The notes under the pieces were generated by a model, which did not search any database, was not told where the DNA came from, and worked only from the letters and a program-made list of their open reading frames with translations. A stretch of DNA of 64,000 nucleotides from Acanthosoma haemorrhoidale (lineage: Eukaryota > Arthropoda > Insecta > Hemiptera > Acanthosomatidae), in the NCBI GenBank assembly GCA_930367205.1, contig OV884011.1:122261866-122325865 (forward strand), given 5' to 3'. Made by a program: the position numbers and the translations under genes. The number at the start of each line of letters is the position of its first letter. Position 1 is the stretch's first letter. Below, piece after piece: positions 24,492-33,933 of the stretch.

Positions 24492-25577
24492 TTAGATGTT
24501 TGATTTTTTGAATTCTGTCATCATCTGCGTTACCGCCGCGGTGAGTTTATTCATGGCAGCGGTCATGCTGCTCAACATGTTTTTCATACTGCCTAAGATA
24601 CCCATCAAGGCATCATTATTGTTAGCTGTGGGTTGAGGTAGGGGCTCTGGGAGAACTTCCGGGGCCCTGGTGTTTCCGGATGCCATCTGGGCATAGGAGG
24701 CAGTCTGTCTTGGTGGAGGGGGGGGCAGGCATGTATGTGGCCCTTTTCGGCCTGGCTGTAATGTTCTGTGCCTGCTTTTTTATTTCCGCAGTTTCTATGA
24801 GTTTCACCCTGTACGGGCACTGTCGGTACGACGCGACATGATTTCCCCCGCAATTGGCGCATTTGAGGGGAATTAAAGCGTCTCTTGGGCAGTCTTTTAT
24901 GTCGTGAGGCTCGCTGCACCTCACGCACTTGGCCTGCTTGAAGCAGTACCTTCTGGTATGGCCGTATTCCTGGAAGTTCTTTTTTCATGGAAAGTGCTCA
25001 CTCGAAAGAGCACATTATTTATATGACGGAGCTGCTTCAAGGTCTCCGCCTTCAGTGTGTGATCCCCTATCACTAGTATCGGTTCGATCTCTGTCCGAGC
25101 GCCATTTTGGCCGGTGCGTCTTAATCGATAAACATTGATTATGTTGCTACCCACGCTATTTATGTGGGCTTTTATCTCCTCGATACGATCGGATGAGAGA
25201 GATTGAATCCGTGAAGCAGGTATGTTTTATTAAGCTTAGTACCACGGGGGGCGAACGTGTGAAAGGGGATTTTTGATTTCCTGATTGCAGCAATTGTTTG
25301 CTGTTGTTCGAGCACGCTCTGGCAAAGCACCTTTGTGTCCTGCTGCTTCTGCACTATTTTGAAGTTCCTAACGTTGTAATCAGCTAGTAATCTCGTGAGG
25401 TCGTAGCTGTTAATCCGTCCTAATACTGGGGGGGGGGTGGCAATTTGGGGGCGGCGGATGTGCTGGCCTCGGACTGAGCCGCCGAGTTTAGGGGGGTGAA
25501 GGAGTTGGAGGTACTTACTCCGGGGGCCTGGGAGAGAGTACGCTTTCGGCATACTCTCTTGGGATGTTGAAATTCAT
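24492..25577 (-). pseudogene. LINE ORF1 (gag-like nucleic-acid-binding protein), frameshifted
   Basis: A start at 25577 gives 'MNFNIPREYAESV' and then a frame change. The middle contains the usual 'RINSYDLTRLLADYNVRNFKIV' type block (about 25410-25340). Three CCHC zinc knuckles follow (about 24945-24820): 'YGHTRRYCF', 'CVRCSEPHDIKDCP' and 'CANCGGNHVASYRQCP'. The C terminus is a proline-rich linker followed by an amphipathic stretch (24686-24495) that may form a coiled coil. ORF1 ends with TAA at 24494-24492, immediately before the ORF2 ATG. Several frameshifts separate these blocks. In jockey elements ORF1 packages the RNA. Confidence 0.8.
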
Positions 25578-25650
25578 CAACTTGGGGGTCCCTACGGCTT
25601 GCAATGCCCTACAAAGGTCCGTGCGACGCACGTCCAGTTAAGGGGGAGAG

Positions 25651-26850
25651 CCTCACTTATAATAGTTACCTGTCTTCACGGGAACAAAGCGTCACTAGAC
25701 TAGTCACTGACTAAAAGATTTGAGCTCTTGCTCACACTTGCTTGAGCACAATGGAAGCTGGATAGCGTCTCTTGTTGTTCAGAAACTATGCATTCAGTTT
25801 TAACACGAGAGCTAGGTTAATTTCAAGAGAAGATAACTTTTATTGAATGTTTCACACTTTAGTTGCAACAATCGATTTTGATCACGTGTAAGATATCATA
25901 ATGGTTTTTTTTTTTTTTTTCCCTTCGCTCTCAAACTTATAAAATAGGATGTGGGAAAAATAAAGGAAAATTATTTTGGGCTAGGGCTATAAATTATTGG
26001 GGGCCTTTCACTAAGGGGAGCCCCCCATCCTCTCCCCATAAAGATCTCATCATAATGGTACAAATATATTTCTTTATTATTATTATGAATTAATTTTTTG
26101 CGAGAATTAACTGGTTGGTCTGATGGACGCTCCTGCAGAATTACGTGATTTTAGAATTTTATGTAAATCGTATTGTGTAAATAGCTTTGATTTGTTGCGT
26201 TAAGCGAAAGAACCTAGGCATTGCTAAACCGAGATTCTTCAAGATTTAGATTGCTAAAAAATATAATACCTGGGAAGGTCAAAATCATTATCTTTCTTAA
26301 GAGGTGTTTTTATTTAAGGTGTTGTACGGTTCCCATTACTATTTTTTCTTTAATAAAAAGCAGTTCGGTAGAACATTACAAACACTTGTCTGAAAAGAAC
26401 AATAAAATAAAAATAATAACTAACTAAAACGCAATTGGCACGTGAATGACGACAAATTTGTTGAAAAAAGCAATTTTCAGAGACCAAGATGGGTTAGCAA
26501 ATAAAATAAAATTCTTTCGTTCCACTGAGTACCGAGTATTTTTTTCACAACCATTGAATAAGTGTTTAGGTATCTCAAACCACCTGACTGATCTTTAATT
26601 CATTTACATTTTTTTTTTAAATTATAAAAACAATTAAAGTAAAAAAGATTAAAGTTATTTTTCAATTAGCAATTTTTTTTAAGTGACTCTGACATTTCTT
26701 GGTTAATTACTTCATTTTCTAGGCCCTTCATTTTGTTTGTCTAAATATTTAAAATTGTACAAGTTAGTTCATAATTAATGTTAACTTATTTAGACGTTAA
26801 GAAGCATTATAAATTTTAACTTTTTAAAAAATATCAATCTGGTAGGAAGA
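25651..26850. other. AT-rich intergenic DNA
   Basis: The first 100-150 bases may be 5' UTR of the minus-strand LINE. A poly-T run lies at about 25904-25920. No gene is recognised. Confidence 0.4.
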
Positions 26851-26853
26851 ATC
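26851..26853. repeat. Possible target-site duplication of LTR element (left)
   Basis: ATC (or AATC, 26850-26853) immediately precedes the left LTR terminus TGTGG. ATC also follows the right LTR terminus CCACA at 33934-33936; AATC if the last LTR base is counted. Ty3/gypsy insertions usually duplicate 4-6 bp, so the assignment is tentative. Confidence 0.4.
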
Positions 26854-28421
26854 TGTGGGTTGACTATCTAAAAACCACCGAACATTTTTTTAGGTATAAA
26901 AACGCCATTTTCAAAGTGCAACTTATTGCTGTTTTACATTCGGATAAAATAAAATCTTACACTTTTGGAGATATTACAAATACCTGAGTAAGCGGCTTAT
27001 GTCTAATAGACTTTCTATAGATACTGAACGATTTTAAGAGGGCGTATTATCCGTTTTTATAAAGCATTGGTGATTTTGTTGTTTTAGCATGGAATGGAAG
27101 CTCGGTGAATGCGATGTTATTATAATATATATTATTATATATATATTATTAAACATTTAAACAAAACAAAAATATCCGCAAAAACTATGCTATGATGAGC
27201 ATGCTTAACCTACATCTATTTCCTCTGCTAATTTTACTGAAGTCACTAAGTGAGTGGCTTTACTTTAAAAAATGTAAGGTACGGGGAAATCGTCCTGTGT
27301 TCGTATGTATACCTCTGTGTTCTACCCTCGCGGTCGTAAAACCTATACTATTTACCTGAAATATTGAAGTTATATTCTACAAATTGTTTGTTGGCTAAAA
27401 TACAATAAATATAATCACCCCTTGAAAATAATAAAGACTTATAAACGAATGACTTATTTAATGATTATTTTTTATTATGTTCAGTAGGATATTGACTAGA
27501 ATATCTTGACTTCTTGAAAATAATATGCATTGTGTTTTAAGAATATAGTGGATTACGTTTTACAAAAAGTCATTAAAATTGTGTTTTTTCCATGAGATGG
27601 GTGTTAAGGGCACGGAAGCTTCAGTTCCTTGATAATTGAAAAAACAATATTTTCTGATAATATTTAGTGGGGTTTCAAACTGATATAGACGTCCCGTTTC
27701 AGTTTAAAATAATTACAAGTAGTCATAAAAATTGTGTTCGCAACTTGTTAGCACCCACAACGGAAACCTTAGAGAAATTTTGTGATACATTTGTTTATCA
27801 TTGTCGGGAAATGTCACTAGGGGAGTGCCCAATCACTCTAGCCCTGGTGACAAGTGCGAATTGTTCAGGTTTGTGACCTGGACAATCGTTCCAGGTCGGC
27901 GTTAATATCTGACTCCATTTCTGATAGGTATGTGCCCCGACAATGCACTATGTTCAAGGGGTACAGAGGATACATAAAGAATAAGTCAAAGTTTCACAGT
28001 TCGAACAGAAGCAAGTATCACGGAGGACGGTCGCGAAAAGACTGACCGTCTGGGGCTAGCCTCCTCCGTTAAATATGGCCCACGCCTCCTTGGGAGGGCT
28101 GAACAAAAAAGGTTCCTTAGGGCCTGCGAGATCCTAACATGTGGCAAGGAGCATGCCGATTCTCAGTAATCTGTCAGACTGCTGACAGGACCACTTAGGC
28201 TGTGGTTTACATGTGACAAGGGTCCCGCAGGCCTGGCTGTAAGGGTCTCTCTAATTTATGACTGACAGTCGTTGTCCGGTCTCATGTTACTTGCTTCTGC
28301 TTTTCTTTATTGCTAATAGATTTATAATAATTTACTTTTGTTCATGTTATTTACCTTTGTCTATAATATATCTGCAATAACGTATAGGGTGATTTCACTT
28401 TATATACTAAGAATCGCCACA
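26854..28421 (-). repeat. 3' LTR, complete (1568 bp)
   Basis: In element orientation the LTR starts TGTGGCGATTC and ends GTCAACCCACA, giving a 5-bp terminal inverted repeat. It contains a TA-rich microsatellite at about 27120-27150. At over 1.5 kb it is long compared with the few hundred base pairs I recall for CsRn1-clade elements. It holds two overlapping + strand open frames (27667-27876 and 27854-28045) of unknown meaning. Confidence 0.85.
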
Positions 28422-28434
28422 GGGCTCCCCCAAA
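28422..28434 (-). other. Polypurine tract next to 3' LTR
   Basis: In element orientation the sequence is TTTGGGGGAGCCC directly before the LTR start TGTGG. This G-rich purine run is the usual primer site for plus-strand synthesis in LTR retrotransposons. Confidence 0.7.
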
Positions 28435-28957
28435 TTGCCCTATACAAGTTTGACAGTTTTCATATATTGAATTACATTGCATAATAAAAACGTACATAAT
28501 ACAAACATATGTCTATCAATTTTTTCTTAAACGCTTACACTTTTGTGTACATTGGACATTATTTGTAGAACAATTATTACAAATAAACAATTAAATAGCT
28601 CTTTCCTTAAAAAAATTTTATCTTTTGCCTGAATGGGAAGAAAAGAATCAACATTGTACTTGATAACAGACCCAGTTAGCTAATTAAAATGTAACCACTA
28701 CAAACAGTCACAAGTATTAAGATATACATATTTACATACACGTTTGACTAACATTATTTTACAATTGTTGTGGTCTATTGATCGCTATTAACATTTACGA
28801 ACGAGAAAAAACAAAAAAAATATATAAAATGACTTATAGTAACAAGTGGTAACTTAGGTCCTAATATAATATATAAAAATATTATAGCGTATATTTCGAA
28901 ACAACTAAAAAAAAAAAAAAAATAACTGATATTTTATCAGTAATGTCTATTTTATAT
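28435..28957 (-). other. 3' untranslated region of the LTR element
   Basis: About 520 AT-rich bases lie between the pol stop codon and the polypurine tract. No env-like frame is seen here, so this is a retrotransposon without a visible envelope gene. Confidence 0.6.
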
Positions 28958-31900
28958 TTACCGTCGCGCTATCGAACTTCTCGTGCAGAGGTATGGTGGT
29001 GGAGTGTTTCCTAATTCCTCTGGTTCACCCGGTGTAGGTAAACTTTCGGTGGTGTTTAGCAAATAAGCTGGCTTGACACGGTCTAGGGAAATGCGAGTCT
29101 CCTTATTATCTGCCATTATGACTATGGTTTTATTATTCCTGCTGACTACTGGGTGCGGACCAGTATAAGCCGGTTCGAGGCTACGCCGGTGTTCTTGTCG
29201 AACGAAGACGTGTGTGCAGGTGTTGAGGTCTTTGCTAATGAACGTCTTCTTCGTGTCTTCCCGGTGTTGAGTGATGTTGCGTCGAACGTCAAGATCTACT
29301 TGTGTTGGTGTAAAGTATTCTCCGGGAAGGCGTAAGGGTTTTTTGTATGTTCGCTCGGCGACACTGCACCCTAGGTCCTCTTTGATTACACTTCGTAGGC
29401 CGAGCAGGACTGCTGGTAGGCTTCGCGTCCACTGACGGTGTTGTGAATGGGCGGTTAGTGCGGTTTTCAGCGAGCGGTGCCATCGTTCAATTCGGCCGTT
29501 TGACTGTGGATGGTAGGCGGTGGTCCGAATTCTCTCGACACTCAGGAGGCGGGTCAGTCTCGTGAACAACTCTGATTCAAACTGACGGCCTTGGTCAGTC
29601 GTTATTCGAATGGGTGTGCCGAACCTGGCAACCCAGCCACTAAAGAAGGCGTCGGCTACGGTGGTAGCTTCCATGTTGCCAAGTGGAATTGCCTCAGGCC
29701 ATCCCGTGGCTCGGTCAATCATGGTGAGGATGTATCGCTTGCCTTCTGAAGTTGGCAGGGGTCCTACGAGGTCGATGTGCACGTGCTCGAACCTCCCCGC
29801 GGCCGCGAATTGCCCTGGAGGGGTTATGGTGTGGCGGTGTACTTTTGAGGTCTGGCATGCTATACAACATCGTGCCCATCGAGCCACGTCAGCGTTCATA
29901 CCCGGCCAAAAAAACCTCTGGCTCATCATTTTCCGACTTGCTCTTACTCCTGGGTGGCTTAGGCTGTGCAGCTGGTCGAAGGTGGATCTTCGAAAGCCCG
30001 AAGGCAAGTACAGCCTTGGCTCCCCCAGTGAGGTCTCGCAAATGAGAGAAATGTCGCTGCCGGGGATGTTAACGGGCTCTAACCTGCATGTGGCGTTCTG
30101 TTCCCTGAAGACTGTTAATTCTTGATCTTCTACTTGAGCCGTGTGTAATTTTTGAAAATTTTCCGGGACACAGATGGCTTCTATGCGCGAGAGGGCATCC
30201 GCCACGACGTTGTCCTCACTCTTACAATAGCGTATTTCTGTCGTGAATTGAGCTATGTAATTTAGGTATCGCATACGTCGTGGGCAGGAAGTGTCACTTT
30301 GTTGGGCCATGGCGTGGGTGAGCGGTTTGTGGTCTGTATAAATGATTACTTCCCGCGCTTCGAGAAGCTGTCGAAAATATTTGACTGCTTCGTAGATAGC
30401 TAATAGCTCTCTATCGAAGGTGCTGTATTTTGACTGAGCAGTGTTAAAAGCGCGGCTGAAGAAGCCAATAGGCCGTAACGCGCCGCCCTCCATCTGTTGT
30501 AGTGCTGCACCCATAGCTGTGTCGTTGGCGTCAGTGGCTAGGATTAGCTGCCCGTCTGTTGATGGATGAGCGAGATAGGCGGCGTTCGCCAGAGTCCTGC
30601 GGGTTTCCTCGAAAGCGCTAGCAGCTTCTTCGGTCCAGTTGACGATGGTACGGTCATTTTTCTTGGCACCTTGTAAGTAGACGTTAAGTACACTCTGGTG
30701 CTCAGCTGCGTTAGGTAAGCATCGGCGATAAAAGTTGACCATTCCGAGAAAACGTCTGAGGTCTCGTATCATAGTAGGTCGGGGGTAATCTAAGATTACC
30801 TGTACTTTAGCTGGTGATGGAACGATGCCCTGGGGTGAGACATGGTACCCTAGGAATCCAACCTCGGGCTGTCCTAGCACGCATTTCGCGATGTTAAGGG
30901 TTAGCCCATGAGCAGCCAGCCGACCGAAGACTGTTTCCAGGTGACGGTGGTGTTCCTCTTCGCTGACTGAAGCGATCAGTATGTCATCGAGGTATATAAA
31001 CACAAATTGTAGATCTCTAAAAATGTTGTCCATATACCTCTGGAACGACTGCGCGGCGTTGCGAAGGCCAAACGTCATCCGAAGAAATTCAAACAGTCCA
31101 AAGGGGGTGATAATAGCTGTTTTGGGAATGTCCTGGGGGTTTACCGGAATGTAGTGGTACGCTCTTTTGATATCAAGTGTTGAAAAAATGGTAGTGCCAA
31201 ACAACCGGTTGTTAAAGTCTGAAATATTGGGCACACCATAACGGTCTGGAATGGTTTTGTTGTTCAGTTGTCGGTAGTCTCCACAGGGGCGTATTGTCCC
31301 GTCCTTCTTCGTAACAATGTGAAGAGGACTTGCCCACGGGCTGTTGGAGGGCCGACAAATTCCTTCGTCCATCATACGCCGGAATTCTTCTTTGGCGGCT
31401 TGATATTTTGCTGGCGCTAATCGGCGAGCCTTGCTGCATACGGGCGGTCCACGCGTGTCTATGTAGTGCTCTACCTTTGTCGGCAGAATTGAACTCATAG
31501 GTTGTTGCGGTCGTGTGAGCTGAGGATAGCGCCGTAAGAGGCCGGCGTATTTGTTGTCAGGTGGTATGCTCGATATCACGGAGAGCGTAGCGACGTGTGT
31601 TCTTCCCGTGGTACGACGACCAGTAATTCCATCGATCAGCTGGCGGTGCTGAAGATCTACCAGTAGGTGATAATGAGCCAGGAAATCGGCCCCTAGGATT
31701 GGCTGCTGAACTTCTGCCATTATGAAGTTCCATTTAAAGATCCGCTGCAGGCCTAGGTCGAGGTCCCTGTTGACTTCTCCATACGTTGGAATGGAGCTGC
31801 CGTTAGCGGCGTAGAGCTGGTAGTCGGACGGTATAGCCTTTTTTACTTTGGGTGGGGGAAGTACGGAGATAGCTGCTCCCGTATCTACCAGGTAATGCTG

Positions 31901-32371
31901 CCGCGTGCGGACGTCTGTCACGAATAGGCGGCGAAAGGTTATGGCTGCTATGGGTACCGCTCTGACCATGGCGACATTTATTTTCCCCACCTGTGTGGTA
32001 GCGTCATCAACCCACCTACAGGGCCTGCGACATCGATGTGCATCCTTACCGAATCTGTCGTGGTAGAAGCATAAGCCGTTACTATTAGACTCGTTAGTTA
32101 GTCTTGGTCGCTGGTATCGCTGAGCGGACCTGTTTTCTTCTCGTCTGCTCATTGAATTGGCCAGCACGGTTACTTGTTGGGTGAGTTGTGCGATGGCTGT
32201 CTGGCAGTCACAGCTGGAGCGTGGCAGGCTGGCCTTGGGGGTCGATGCGGGCTGGACTGTGTGTATTGCGGCAGCTGAACTTAAGTCCATAATTTTGTCC
32301 GCTATCGACGTCAGTTTCGACAATTTCGCCTCGTAGTGCGATGCCAGTATGTCGCGGACCCTGTCTGGCAA
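28958..32371 (-). CDS. Gag-Pol polyprotein of CsRn1-type Ty3/gypsy element, N-terminally truncated gag
   Basis: One open frame of 1137 codons, with no ATG at the chosen start (TTG). The frame stays open to the LTR junction and stops inside the LTR. Residues 1-30 resemble the end of a gypsy capsid ('LPDRVRDIL...LTSIADKIMDL'). Residues 101-118 form an unusual C-X2-H-X7-H-X-C-X3-C finger, the CHCC gag finger of the CsRn1 clade. Protease has DTG at 163-165. RT shows 'GDYRQLN' (364), 'STLDIKRAYHYIPV' (397) and 'YLDD' (460-463). RNase H has D614, E655 and D680. Integrase has H802, H806, C836 and C839, then D867, D926 and E962 with 35 residues between the last two. All enzymatic motifs are present and there is no internal stop. 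No chromodomain is seen. Whether it can be translated without a gag start codon is unclear. Confidence 0.92.
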   Translation of the reverse strand: MPDRVRDILASHYEAKLSKLTSIADKIMDLSSAAAIHTVQPASTPKASLPRSSCDCQTAIAQLTQQVTVLANSMSRREENRSAQRYQRPRLTNESNSNGLCFYHDRFGKDAHRCRRPCRWVDDATTQVGKINVAMVRAVPIAAITFRRLFVTDVRTRQHYLVDTGAAISVLPPPKVKKAIPSDYQLYAANGSSIPTYGEVNRDLDLGLQRIFKWNFIMAEVQQPILGADFLAHYHLLVDLQHRQLIDGITGRRTTGRTHVATLSVISSIPPDNKYAGLLRRYPQLTRPQQPMSSILPTKVEHYIDTRGPPVCSKARRLAPAKYQAAKEEFRRMMDEGICRPSNSPWASPLHIVTKKDGTIRPCGDYRQLNNKTIPDRYGVPNISDFNNRLFGTTIFSTLDIKRAYHYIPVNPQDIPKTAIITPFGLFEFLRMTFGLRNAAQSFQRYMDNIFRDLQFVFIYLDDILIASVSEEEHHRHLETVFGRLAAHGLTLNIAKCVLGQPEVGFLGYHVSPQGIVPSPAKVQVILDYPRPTMIRDLRRFLGMVNFYRRCLPNAAEHQSVLNVYLQGAKKNDRTIVNWTEEAASAFEETRRTLANAAYLAHPSTDGQLILATDANDTAMGAALQQMEGGALRPIGFFSRAFNTAQSKYSTFDRELLAIYEAVKYFRQLLEAREVIIYTDHKPLTHAMAQQSDTSCPRRMRYLNYIAQFTTEIRYCKSEDNVVADALSRIEAICVPENFQKLHTAQVEDQELTVFREQNATCRLEPVNIPGSDISLICETSLGEPRLYLPSGFRRSTFDQLHSLSHPGVRASRKMMSQRFFWPGMNADVARWARCCIACQTSKVHRHTITPPGQFAAAGRFEHVHIDLVGPLPTSEGKRYILTMIDRATGWPEAIPLGNMEATTVADAFFSGWVARFGTPIRITTDQGRQFESELFTRLTRLLSVERIRTTAYHPQSNGRIERWHRSLKTALTAHSQHRQWTRSLPAVLLGLRSVIKEDLGCSVAERTYKKPLRLPGEYFTPTQVDLDVRRNITQHREDTKKTFISKDLNTCTHVFVRQEHRRSLEPAYTGPHPVVSRNNKTIVIMADNKETRISLDRVKPAYLLNTTESLPTPGEPEELGNTPPPYLCTRSSIARR

Positions 32372-32377
32372 GGCGCC

Positions 32378-33933
32378 ATCTAAAAACCACCGAACATTTT
32401 TTTAGGTATAAAAACGCCATTTTCAAAGTGCAACTTATTGCTGTTTTACATTCGGATAAAATAAAATCTTACACTTTTGGAGATATTACAAATACCTGAG
32501 TAAGCGGCTTATGTCTAATAGACTTTCTATAGATACTGAACGATTTTAAGAGGGCGTATTATCCGTTTTTATAAAGCATTGGTGATTTTGTTGTTTTAGC
32601 ATGGAATGGAAGCTCGGTGAATGCGATGTTATTATAATATATATTATTATATATATATTATTAAACATTTAAACAAAACAAAAATATCCGCAAAAACTAT
32701 GCTATGATGAGCATGCTTAACCTACATCTATTTCCTCTGCTAATTTTACTGAAGTCACTAAGTGAGTGGCTTTACTTTAAAAAATGTAAGGTACGGGGAA
32801 ATCGTCCTGTGTTCGTATGTATACCTCTGTGTTCTACCCTCGCGGTCGTAAAACCTATACTATTTACCTGAAATATTGAAGTTATATTCTACAAATTGTT
32901 TGTTGGCTAAAATACAATAAATATAATCACCCCTTGAAAATAATAAAGACTTATAAACGAATGACTTATTTAATGATTATTTTTTATTATGTTCAGTAGG
33001 ATATTGACTAGAATATCTTGACTTCTTGAAAATAATATGCATTGTGTTTTAAGAATATAGTGGATTACGTTTTACAAAAAGTCATTAAAATTGTGTTTTT
33101 TCCATGAGATGGGTGTTAAGGGCACGGAAGCTTCAGTTCCTTGATAATTGAAAAAACAATATTTTCTGATAATATTTAGTGGGGTTTCAAACTGATATAG
33201 ACGTCCCGTTTCAGTTTAAAATAATTACAAGTAGTCATAAAAATTGTGTTCGCAACTTGTTAGCACCCACAACGGAAACCTTAGAGAAATTTTGTGATAC
33301 ATTTGTTTATCATTGTCGGGAAATGTCACTAGGGGAGTGCCCAATCACTCTAGCCCTGGTGACAAGTGCGAATTGTTCAGGTTTGTGACCTGGACAATCG
33401 TTCCAGGTCGGCGTTAATATCTGACTCCATTTCTGATAGGTATGTGCCCCGACAATGCACTATGTTCAAGGGGTACAGAGGATACATAAAGAATAAGTCA
33501 AAGTTTCACAGTTCGAACAGAAGCAAGTATCACGGAGGACGGTCGCGAAAAGACTGACCGTCTGGGGCTAGCCTCCTCCGTTAAATATGGCCCACGCCTC
33601 CTTGGGAGGGCTGAACAAAAAAGGTTCCTTAGGGCCTGCGAGATCCTAACATGTGGCAAGGAGCATGCCGATTCTCAGTAATCTGTCAGACTGCTGACAG
33701 GACCACTTAGGCTGTGGTTTACATGTGACAAGGGTCCCGCAGGCCTGGCTGTAAGGGTCTCTCTAATTTATGACTGACAGTCGTTGTCCGGTCTCATGTT
33801 ACTTGCTTCTGCTTTTCTTTATTGCTAATAGATTTATAATAATTTACTTTTGTTCATGTTATTTACCTTTGTCTATAATATATCTGCAATAACGTATAGG
33901 GTGATTTCACTTTATATACTAAGAATCGCCACA
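32378..33933 (-). repeat. 5' LTR, lacking its last 12 bases (1556 bp)
   Basis: This matches 26866-28421 base for base as far as I compared, including both internal open frames (33179-33388 and 33366-33557). It ends at 32378 directly against gag. The 12 bases 26854-26865 that complete the other LTR are missing. In element orientation a TATATAAAG stretch lies about 20 bases after the LTR start. Confidence 0.85.

Larger units (their letters stand above)
22520..25650 (-). mobile_element. Jockey-like LINE, near full length but broken
   Basis: This minus-strand non-LTR element has ORF1 (gag-like, CCHC knuckles), an AP-type endonuclease and the beginning of a reverse transcriptase. Almost the whole RT palm is missing, and the sequence jumps to the ORF2 tail. 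The 3' end is vague: there is no long poly-A, only AAAAAA (complement of about 22521-22526). I found no target-site duplication. The element is GC-richer than the flanks. Its 5' UTR starts somewhere beyond 25578. Confidence 0.75.
26854..33933 (-). mobile_element. CsRn1-clade Ty3/gypsy LTR retrotransposon with 5' internal deletion
   Basis: Two 1.56-kb direct repeats with the same 5512-base offset at every point checked flank a gag-pol region on the minus strand. The complete LTR (left, 26854-28421) is bounded by the perfect inverted termini TGTGG...CCACA. A polypurine tract lies just inside it. The right LTR (5' LTR for the element) ends abruptly at 32378 inside gag. It lacks the last 12 bases of the LTR, the primer-binding site, the leader and the N-terminal part of gag. 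The LTRs look identical by eye, so the insertion is recent. Without a primer-binding site this copy should not be able to start its own reverse transcription. Confidence 0.9.

Noticed and set aside
29610..30125. 171-codon + strand frame
   Set aside because: It lies opposite the intact gag-pol frame and is a shadow of it.
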